A stretch of 64,000 nt of DNA from Halorubrum rutilum (lineage in GTDB: Archaea > Halobacteriota > Halobacteria > Halobacteriales > Haloferacaceae), in NCBI RefSeq assembly GCF_024494565.1, contig NZ_JANHDN010000006.1, forward strand, positions 124,001 through 188,000, read 5' to 3'. Below the pieces are notes generated by a model. That model saw only the letters and a list, made by a program, of their open reading frames with translations. It did no database searches and was not told the DNA's origin. Of this stretch, positions 26,003 to 32,497 are shown in pieces. Made by a program: the position numbers and the translations under genes. The stretch's first letter is position 1. Every line of letters begins with the position of its first letter.

Positions 26003-26821
26003 ATGGCCGATACCAATACCGCACGAATCACGGTGGCGAATCAGAAGGGAGGCGCTGGGAAGACAACCGACGTTATTCACACAGGCGGCGCACTCGCCGC
26101 CCGAGGCCACGATGTCCTCCTGGTCGATATCGACTACCACGGGGGACTCACCTGCTCGCTTGGCTACAACGATCTGTACTACGATACCGACCGTACAACG
26201 CTGTTCGACGTTCTTGATTTCGACCAGATGGAATCGGTAAACGATCTCATCGTCGAGCACGAGGAGTTTGATATCCTCCCCGCAAGCGAGAAGCTCGCAA
26301 ACAACAAGAACATCCAGACGCTGCTTGAGGCGCCAAAGAGTCGAGAACGACTGGAGATGACGCTCGACGAGCTCGATAAGAACTACGACTATATCCTCGT
26401 TGACACGCCGCCATCCCTGAACGTACTCACCGACAACGCCCTGGTCGCGACCGGCAACGTCGTCATTCCCGTCATTCCCGAGAAGCTCAACGCCAACAGC
26501 CTCCAAATTTTCGCGAAGCAGCTGAGCTCGCTCGAACAGGCGTACGGCGATATCAATCGGCTCGCGATTGTCTGTAATCGTGTCGAGCAGAATAGCGAGC
26601 ACCGAGACACTATTGAGGAGATCAAGGTGGCATATTCGCTTCCACTCTTCGAAATTCCGAAGCGTACCGACCTCTCACAGTCTATCGGCGACGGCGTCTC
26701 TGTCTTCGGCTTCGGCAAGGAGAACCAACGCGTCGAGGATGCGCGTAACCTGTTCAACGAAATCGCCGACCTGTTCGATGAGACATTCGAAAAGACCGCG
26801 CCTGAGGGGGTGAAAGCATGA
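26003..26821 (+). CDS. parA: ParA/Soj-type partition ATPase
   Basis: A 272-residue P-loop ATPase of the ParA/MinD class: deviant Walker A ANQKGGAGKTT near residue 16, switch region VDIDYHGG, and YILVDTPPSLNVL as the Walker B part. It should segregate a plasmid or secondary chromosome with a DNA-binding partner. The frame is open 29 codons further upstream to a GTG, but that extension just translates repeat block 3 (NKTNETN), so I take the ATG before ADTNTARITV. The downstream gene overlaps the stop by 4 bp and is the likely partner. Confidence 0.9.
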   Translation: MADTNTARITVANQKGGAGKTTDVIHTGGALAARGHDVLLVDIDYHGGLTCSLGYNDLYYDTDRTTLFDVLDFDQMESVNDLIVEHEEFDILPASEKLANNKNIQTLLEAPKSRERLEMTLDELDKNYDYILVDTPPSLNVLTDNALVATGNVVIPVIPEKLNANSLQIFAKQLSSLEQAYGDINRLAIVCNRVEQNSEHRDTIEEIKVAYSLPLFEIPKRTDLSQSIGDGVSVFGFGKENQRVEDARNLFNEIADLFDETFEKTAPEGVKA

Positions 26822-27219
26822 CCGACGGCTGGGGTGATGCATCCGGCATCGAAGGTAACTACGAAGAAGAGGACGATGAGGTTGATTCGGCCGAAACGAG
26901 TGAGGCGGATGAGGAGGTAGAACCCAGCTCCGCACCTGAAACGACTGAATCAACCTCAACGAGTGAAACGAACAAAACGAGTAAAACGAACATCAAAGAC
27001 GAGTGGAACGGGCGGACGATCTACATCCCCGACGATGTCCTCAACGAGATGGAGGATACTTACCTCGAGTCTCAGCTGAAGCTTCGCAAGGCGGGCCAAA
27101 CTGAGTTTAAGAAGAATCGTCACTTCTACCCGTTACTCGTCCAGTTCGGTGCTGAGGCGCTCTCTGAGGCAGATGCTGAGGAAATCCAGGCCCGGCTTTC
27201 GGAACTCGGTGAGCGGTGA
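26818..27219 (+). CDS. ParA partner protein (putative centromere-binding)
   Basis: 133 residues: an acidic N-terminus, a low-complexity Thr/Ser/Asn stretch (ETTESTSTSETNKTSKTN), then a basic-hydrophobic C-terminal domain starting WNGRTIYIPDDVLNEMED and continuing with a helical HFYPLLVQFGAEALSE segment, which resembles ribbon-helix-helix type partners. It overlaps parA by 4 bp, the normal arrangement of a partition operon. The Thr-rich stretch is encoded by the same 9-bp repeats that lie upstream of parA. The partner role is inferred from context. Confidence 0.65.
   Translation: MTDGWGDASGIEGNYEEEDDEVDSAETSEADEEVEPSSAPETTESTSTSETNKTSKTNIKDEWNGRTIYIPDDVLNEMEDTYLESQLKLRKAGQTEFKKNRHFYPLLVQFGAEALSEADAEEIQARLSELGER
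26894..26992 (+). repeat. 9-bp-period repeat array, block 4, inside the ParA partner gene
   Basis: Units AAACGAGTG, AAACGACTG, CAACGAGTG, AAACGAACA, AAACGAGTA and AAACGAACA remain in 9-bp phase and also in codon phase, giving the (S/K/E)-T-(N/S) peptide. The intervening units are degenerate. The same DNA word thus serves both as protein code and, probably, as binding site. Confidence 0.65.
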
Positions 27220-27242
27220 CCTCGCATAGAGTAGCCCTGACA

Positions 27243-27257
27243 GAAGTTGAGACTGAT
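27243..27257 (+). repeat. 15-bp direct repeat left of the toxin-antitoxin pair
   Basis: GAAGTTGAGACTGAT recurs exactly at 28315-28329, so the two copies flank the antitoxin and toxin genes. It may mark the borders of an acquired cassette or be a shared regulatory word. Confidence 0.5.
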
Positions 27258-27325
27258 AGTCCCAATGCATGTGGCATTCTGGCGTAGTTCATAAATAGTA
27301 TGAAGACGTAGATTGGGATAGAACG

Positions 27326-27694
27326 ATGGCACGAATTACCGGCTCCTACCCGGATGACCTCGACCTCCTCATCGAGGGTGCTGTCGAGGCTGGTGTGTTC
27401 GGGGGCAAGAGTGATGCGTTGCGAGAGTTCGTGCGTGAATATTTCGAGGACCACGAGAACGAACGTATTGCAGCTGCGGTGGCCCTCTACGAACGCGAAC
27501 GGATCACTCTCGGTGATGCTGCGAGACTCGCCGATGTCGACCGCTGGACGATGCGTGACATTCTCCGCGAGCACGGTGTTGAACTTCGCCTCGGGCTTGT
27601 TGATGAAGACGACGCAGCCGACGAGGTAGAGGCAGCACGCGAACTCGACTTCGATGATGAGGACTCGGCCGATGAGGAGCCACGTGCTAAATGA
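27326..27694 (+). CDS. Antitoxin-like protein, UPF0175-type
   Basis: 122 residues. The N-terminus (MARITGSYPDDLDLLIEGAV) looks like a ribbon-helix-helix strand-helix unit. A helix-turn-helix follows (RITLGDAARLADVDRWTMRD, then ILREHGVELR), as in UPF0175 antitoxins that accompany DUF3368/PIN toxins. The C-terminus is strongly acidic. The stop overlaps the toxin ATG by 4 bp. It should bind the toxin and its own promoter. Confidence 0.7.
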   Translation: MARITGSYPDDLDLLIEGAVEAGVFGGKSDALREFVREYFEDHENERIAAAVALYERERITLGDAARLADVDRWTMRDILREHGVELRLGLVDEDDAADEVEAARELDFDDEDSADEEPRAK

Positions 27695-28197
27695 CAGGCA
27701 ACGATCTCCCAGCGAACCCGAGCGTCTTGAACACGACTGTCCTCTCGAATTTTGCGTACATCGATCAACTGTGGGTAGTTGCTGACCTCTCTGGAATCTG
27801 TACGGTACCAGTCGTTCGTGAGGAGCTCGGACACGGCATTGATAACCACCCATATCTCCAGGGAGCACTGGATACGCTTGATAACGAAATCCCTGTCGCG
27901 ACGATTTCGGATACTGTCGCAAACAGAGAAGCCGTTGCTGGTGGGCATCTCGATCCCGGGGAAGCACAGGCGTTCGCTCTCGCCGACGCACACGACGGTC
28001 GACTGCTGACAGACGACGGAGATGCACGATCGTTTGCGAAAGACCAAGGGGTGACCGTTGTCGGGTCGGTTGGGGTTCTGGTGGCTGCAATCGATGCTGG
28101 AAAGATCGATGAAGCCACTGCTGAAGAATGGCTGTCGATATGGATCGATGAGATCAGCTACTACGTCCCGTATCCAACGATCTCGGAGTATCGATGA
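27691..28197 (+). CDS. PIN-domain toxin-like protein (DUF3368-like)
   Basis: 168 residues with a PIN-like layout: N-terminal strand VLNTTVLSNFAYI, middle GEAQAFALADAHDG providing the acidic residues, and LLTDDGDARSFAKDQGVTVVG near residue 110. The first acidic position of the PIN site, normally Asp in a DTSVL-like motif, is Asn14 here, so metal binding and RNase activity may be altered. It overlaps the upstream antitoxin-like gene. The family assignment is good; activity is uncertain. Confidence 0.7.
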   Translation: MTGNDLPANPSVLNTTVLSNFAYIDQLWVVADLSGICTVPVVREELGHGIDNHPYLQGALDTLDNEIPVATISDTVANREAVAGGHLDPGEAQAFALADAHDGRLLTDDGDARSFAKDQGVTVVGSVGVLVAAIDAGKIDEATAEEWLSIWIDEISYYVPYPTISEYR

Positions 28198-28493
28198 CGG
28201 GCTTTTCAGAGTTCGAAACCCCGATTCGAAACAGTTTCTGATCGCGCCTTCAGCCGAATCATACATCATAGCCCTGTTAAACACAGAGTAGTTTCGACTC
28301 CTGGCGGCGCGAGGGAAGTTGAGACTGATCTTTTCAATACATACACATTCACTCGACCAACTCCCTCACGATAGCACAGTATCTTATTGTATGATAGAAC
28401 CTGTTGAGAGTGCCGGGGGAAGCGAGTGGAGAGTTCTATTGCATACTCATGCAACGTACAAAGGTAAAGTGGCCTTGTCACGGATCTACTGAT
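28198..28493. other. Intergenic region between toxin and Lrp-like gene
   Basis: No gene is visible. It carries the right copy of the 15-bp direct repeat (28315-28329) and presumably the promoter of the Lrp-like regulator. Confidence 0.4.
28315..28329 (+). repeat. 15-bp direct repeat right of the toxin-antitoxin pair
   Basis: Exact second copy of GAAGTTGAGACTGAT; the bases after both copies also end in CAAT after a 5-bp gap. Confidence 0.5.
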
Positions 28494-28979
28494 ATGACTG
28501 GCGAGGAAATCGATGATGTCGATAAAGCGATCCTATATGCACTTCAAGAAGACGCCCGAAACATGTCATCTGGAGACATTGCGGAACGGACCAGTACCTC
28601 CGATAGTACTGTCCGCAAGCGCATTCAACGTCTCGAATCTGATGGCATAATTAAAGGATACAGCGCCAGCGTCGATTATCAGAAATCAGGCTATCCGCTC
28701 CGAATGCTGCTTTACTGTACCGCTTCGATCCCTGAACGTGGTGAACTCGTTCCCGATATTCTGGATATTGATGGAGTGGTATCAGTTCAGGAGTTGGTCA
28801 CTGGTGAAGAGAACCTCCTTGTTACTGCAGTCGGCGAGACGGACAGCGATATTACACCGGTTGCACAGGAGCTTCTCGATATGGGGCTCACCGTTGCCGA
28901 TGAAGTCCTTGTTCGGAGTCACGAGACGACGCCCTTCGGAAAATTCAATTCCAAGACTCAGAGGGGAGACGACTCCTAG
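28494..28979 (+). CDS. Lrp/AsnC-family transcriptional regulator
   Basis: 161 residues. An N-terminal winged helix (DDVDKAILYALQEDARNMSS, then IAERTSTSDSTVRKRIQRLE) is followed by the ligand-binding RAM-like domain (YPLRMLLYCTASIPERGELV, and GVVSVQELVTGEENLLVTAV). It probably regulates nearby metabolic genes in response to a small molecule. It converges on the amidohydrolase gene with a 4-bp overlap of the ends. The ATG of MTGEEIDDVD was chosen because the upstream frame extension is not protein-like. Confidence 0.85.
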   Translation: MTGEEIDDVDKAILYALQEDARNMSSGDIAERTSTSDSTVRKRIQRLESDGIIKGYSASVDYQKSGYPLRMLLYCTASIPERGELVPDILDIDGVVSVQELVTGEENLLVTAVGETDSDITPVAQELLDMGLTVADEVLVRSHETTPFGKFNSKTQRGDDS

Positions 28980-29992
28980 ACGAGAACACGTTTGACGTCT
29001 ACCTCGGTCGCGCGACGAACGACAGCCTGTACTATATCAACAGAACCCGTCAGGTTGTCCGAGTCTCCATCGAGGACGAGGAGTGCTGCGCGCCGACCGG
29101 GGGCAATGACACCACAGTCGAGTCCGATGATTTCGGCACCGGCCGTCGTCGCCATCCGTAACACTTCTCGAGCGGTCACGTTGAACCGCTTTACCGTGTA
29201 CGCCATCTCCCGAAACATCGACGGGGGATTCAGCATAACGTTGTCAGTCCCGAGTGCGACTGTCGTGTGGTCGAGTAATTCCCGTACTGGAGGGGTTCCA
29301 ACGTTGAGAACGGTGTTTGCACGCGGACAGACCGCCACCGGGACTGACTGCTCTGTAACTCGCTGCAGGTGGTCCTCTTCTGCGTGCACCATATGGACGA
29401 GGAGGTCTGGCTCCAAATCGAGTGCCGGATGGATGTCTGTCGCGTCGGGTTCGCCAGCGTGGATTGCAAAGGGCACCGCGCGTTTCCGGCTGGCAGCACG
29501 CTGTTCGGTGAAGTCGCCGTCATTCGCCCCGGAGGCGCCGTACCCATCGGCAACATCGAGGACGGACTGCTTTCCGCTCCCGAAGATGAACGGGTCGAGG
29601 GAAACGGACGCTGCCGCCTCACGGAGCGCGCGTGCCCCGGCAATACCGGATTCTCGGAAGTCTAAACAGGCAACTGTCCCCGTTCGCTCCATAAATCGGA
29701 GCGTCCGGCGCATCGCTGATACCAAGTCGGAACGGTCAGCAGCCGCCAATTGTCGGTGTTTCAGACTGTCAGGCGGTGCCACTGCTTCGTCGAGCGATAA
29801 CCCGACAGCGGCTTCCTTCGCGACGGAGTCACCAAGATGCGTATGAGCGTTGACAAACGCCGGCAGTATGATATCGGTCGATGTTGTTTCCATCTTTTCA
29901 AAACACTCGATCTGACCATCTTCGATAACAACACGACCCCGAATCGGCTTGAACGAACGGCCGACGAGGACAGTTCCAGAGAGTGCTTCCAT
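28976..29992 (-). CDS. Amidohydrolase-family metal-dependent hydrolase
   Basis: A 338-residue amidohydrolase barrel: metal motif NAHTHLGD near residue 49, FAIHAGE and VHMVHAEE supplying further His, and ALGTDNVMLNP with the catalytic Asp. The composite N-terminal beta domain (RGRVVIEDGQIECFE) and the C-terminal APGRRAALLVLDGD are typical of the deaminase/chlorohydrolase group. The substrate cannot be told from the sequence; a cyclic amidine or nucleobase is likely. It is divergent from the carbonic-anhydrase-like gene across ~150 bp. Confidence 0.8.
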   Translation of the reverse strand: MEALSGTVLVGRSFKPIRGRVVIEDGQIECFEKMETTSTDIILPAFVNAHTHLGDSVAKEAAVGLSLDEAVAPPDSLKHRQLAAADRSDLVSAMRRTLRFMERTGTVACLDFRESGIAGARALREAAASVSLDPFIFGSGKQSVLDVADGYGASGANDGDFTEQRAASRKRAVPFAIHAGEPDATDIHPALDLEPDLLVHMVHAEEDHLQRVTEQSVPVAVCPRANTVLNVGTPPVRELLDHTTVALGTDNVMLNPPSMFREMAYTVKRFNVTAREVLRMATTAGAEIIGLDCGVIAPGRRAALLVLDGDSDNLTGSVDIVQAVVRRATEVDVKRVLV

Positions 29993-30139
29993 GCTAATAC
30001 CGCCCGGCCGATAACAATATGATTTTTTGTATGAACATAACGAACGATTTGGTAAAGTAATGCCAATTCAAAAAGCAGAATGGTCGAAGAAGGCCGACGT
30101 TGACAGTAATGGGTCGGAGCAGAGGTGTCATAGCGCGGT

Positions 30140-30820
30140 ATGAACGCAAATAAGCTCGACTCCGTCATCGAGTCAGTCGAAGACTGGGCCGGGTCTCGAA
30201 GCGGCATGGGACACGAACCTGACGCGCAGACGGCACTCGCCATCTCGTGCTTAATGAGCAGTTGCAAGCTCAGTGAACCGCTATGGCCGGTTGACGCTAC
30301 TTGGAACGTCGTTAGCGTTGAGACTCTCGGAAATCAGACACAGGAACGTTACGAGGGGAAAACGGTTCCAGACAGCACTATCGAACACCTCAGAACCCAG
30401 CATGACATCAAAGCAGTCCTCGTTGTGGGACACACGAGTTGTGAGGTTCTCGGAGACGCCTATGAGCGATGGATTGCTCCCGACACAGAGTCACCTGTCG
30501 GGATCAAAGCCCGGTTGGAGCCGCTCCGCTCGCTCGTCGGAAAGGGATTCGAGCAGGGAGTCTTAACGGAATCGTTGTCGCTTCAGACGGTACAGTACCG
30601 ACTCACTGAATACAATGTTCGCCAACAGGTCCAATTTCTCCAGCAGGCCTTCCCCTCGTCGGTGACGATTGCTGGCTACGTGCATGATCAGGACGGTGTG
30701 TATAATTCGTTCCCGGACAGGCGGTATCTGGTTGCCTTAGACGGTGTGACAGACCCGACCACAATTCGGGCTCGTCTCCCTGACGATGCGTCGATACGTG
30801 TCGCAAGCCTCCTGACCTGA
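30140..30820 (+). CDS. Beta-carbonic-anhydrase-like protein lacking the Asp/Arg dyad
   Basis: 226 residues. The beta-carbonic-anhydrase zinc ligands are recognisable as Cys37, His98 and Cys101 (AISCLMSSCK, then VVGHTSCEVLG), with the usual ~60-residue spacing. The canonical CxDSR that carries the catalytic Asp-Arg pair reads CLMSS here, so both dyad residues are missing. It is the nearest upstream gene to dabB-dabA on the same strand, ~190 bp away. It may be a zinc-binding bicarbonate sensor, an accessory subunit for DabAB, or an enzyme using other residues. The family call is mine from motif spacing. Confidence 0.6.
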   Translation: MNANKLDSVIESVEDWAGSRSGMGHEPDAQTALAISCLMSSCKLSEPLWPVDATWNVVSVETLGNQTQERYEGKTVPDSTIEHLRTQHDIKAVLVVGHTSCEVLGDAYERWIAPDTESPVGIKARLEPLRSLVGKGFEQGVLTESLSLQTVQYRLTEYNVRQQVQFLQQAFPSSVTIAGYVHDQDGVYNSFPDRRYLVALDGVTDPTTIRARLPDDASIRVASLLT

Positions 30821-30884
30821 CCCACATTACTGGGTATCTCTGCACACCGCTGGAAATTATAATGTTCTATTATGGCCTTATTTT

Positions 30885-30927
30885 GAACAGTTTGTGAATA
30901 CAAATAGCTTTAACAAACAGTCTGTTC
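30885..30927. promoter_or_regulatory. Inverted repeat upstream of dabB, possible operator
   Basis: GAACAG and CTGTTC form the outer arms and GTTTGT/ACAAAC the inner arms of an imperfect palindrome in the A/T-rich spacer between the carbonic-anhydrase-like gene and dabB. It overlaps TATA-like sequence (AATAGCTTTAAC). A dimeric regulator such as the nearby Lrp-like protein could bind here; this is inference. Confidence 0.45.
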
Positions 30928-31009
30928 ATAGGAGGTTGCAGGGACGACCAGATGCGGACCCGGCAGGATCGTCTCGGGTGCCGCAATAAGTCGTACGATG
31001 GGCTGAACG

Positions 31010-32497
31010 ATGTCAGGACACAGTTCGAAACCGATGGTCGGACCGCTCCCGGACACGACGGCGAATTCGCCGCTCGTGCCTGGTGCACTAACATGGCTCG
31101 TGTGGTCGCTGTTCGTCACAAGTATCGTCGTCCTCATCGTCAAAATCAGGTTTGGTGCCGTGTGGGAAATACCCGGATTGGTTGCCATCGACGGCTTGAC
31201 TGTGCTGATGTGGGTAGTGGTTACCTTCTTCAGCGGTATCGTTCACAGCTACTCGCGCCGCTACATGGCAGGGAGCACCTACAAAACGAGATTCTTCATC
31301 GGTACGTTCGGATTCACGGTAACCGTGATGGCACTCGTTGCGGCCGATCACGTCGCACTGTTCGGGTTCCTATGGGTGGCGATGGGTCTAGTGATGGCCG
31401 AGCTCATCGGCATCAATGGGGGCTGGAAGCAGGCACAAGCTGCTGCAATGGTCGCTCGCAAGTACTTTCTTGCTAGTAGTGTACTTCTTGGGATCGCACT
31501 AACGGCGCTGTGGTGGACGACCGGCTTGACGACGGTCTCCGGAATCGGCGCAGCCGCCGACACGCTCGGTGGTTCGGTGTGGCTCGTCGCAGCCGGTGCG
31601 CTCGTGCTCGCGGCAATGATCCAGTCTGCCCTTATCCCGTTCCACAGCTGGCTGCTCTCCTCGATGACCGCACCGACGCCGGCGTCTGCGCTGATGCACG
31701 CCGGGTTCGTCAACGCGGGCGGTATCCTGCTGACCCGCTTCGCCCCGGTTATTACGGTCGACTCCACGCTCATGCTCGCTGTGGTCGCCATCGGTGCGGC
31801 GAGTGCTGGCGGTGGGAAGCTCCTGAAGTCGGTCCAAACGGATATCAAAGGCAAACTCGGCTGCTCGACAGTCGGTCAGATGGGCTTTATGATCATGCAG
31901 GCCGGTCTCGGTTTCTTCGGGGCTGCGATCACCCATCTCATTCTACACGGATTCTATAAGGCCTATCAGTTCCTCAGTTCGGGTGAACAGGTCGAACACA
32001 CGACTCCGAGCGAGACCACCGAACACACAATCGGTCGGATGACGAGTGCCGTCGGCTTCGTCGTGGCGTTGCTGACCGGTCTCGCCGGTGGCATGGTGTT
32101 CACGGTGCTGACAGGAAAGGGAGCAAGCGTCGACAGCGGCCTCTTGTTGACCTTCTTCGTCGTTTTTACCACGCTTCACGCGGCCCGCAGCGCAGTTGAG
32201 CACACCTCACTTCCGACGCTCGCCCGCTACGGTGCCGTCCCGCTGGTGTTTTTCCCGGCCATCGTTATCTACGCCGTTGTCTATGAGGGGGTCTCGAACC
32301 TCCTGTCTGTCAGCACGGCAACGACCGAACTGACCCTGCTCCACGGGGTCATCGCTGTCGGTTTCGTCGGCATCTACATCGCTATTGAGAGCGGGGTACA
32401 TGAACACAGCCAACGGCTCTACGTGGCACTGCTGAACGCCACCCAACCGTCATCGAACACTCTACTGACTTCCACGGAGGAGTACAATGAATACTGA
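31010..32497 (+). CDS. dabB: DabB-type proton-conducting membrane subunit (NuoL/MrpA-like)
   Basis: A 495-residue polytopic membrane protein of the proton-translocating complex I/Mrp antiporter family. The core contains IPFHSWLLSSMTAPTPASAL and MHAGFVNAGGILLTR, the diagnostic channel segment, with charged residues buried in helices (GGGKLLKS). The next gene is dabA and overlaps by 11 bp, so this is the ion-coupling subunit of a DAB inorganic-carbon accumulation complex. The start ATG gives a short N-terminus (MSGHSSKPMVGPLPDTTANS) before the first helix. Confidence 0.85.
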   Translation: MSGHSSKPMVGPLPDTTANSPLVPGALTWLVWSLFVTSIVVLIVKIRFGAVWEIPGLVAIDGLTVLMWVVVTFFSGIVHSYSRRYMAGSTYKTRFFIGTFGFTVTVMALVAADHVALFGFLWVAMGLVMAELIGINGGWKQAQAAAMVARKYFLASSVLLGIALTALWWTTGLTTVSGIGAAADTLGGSVWLVAAGALVLAAMIQSALIPFHSWLLSSMTAPTPASALMHAGFVNAGGILLTRFAPVITVDSTLMLAVVAIGAASAGGGKLLKSVQTDIKGKLGCSTVGQMGFMIMQAGLGFFGAAITHLILHGFYKAYQFLSSGEQVEHTTPSETTEHTIGRMTSAVGFVVALLTGLAGGMVFTVLTGKGASVDSGLLLTFFVVFTTLHAARSAVEHTSLPTLARYGAVPLVFFPAIVIYAVVYEGVSNLLSVSTATTELTLLHGVIAVGFVGIYIAIESGVHEHSQRLYVALLNATQPSSNTLLTSTEEYNEY

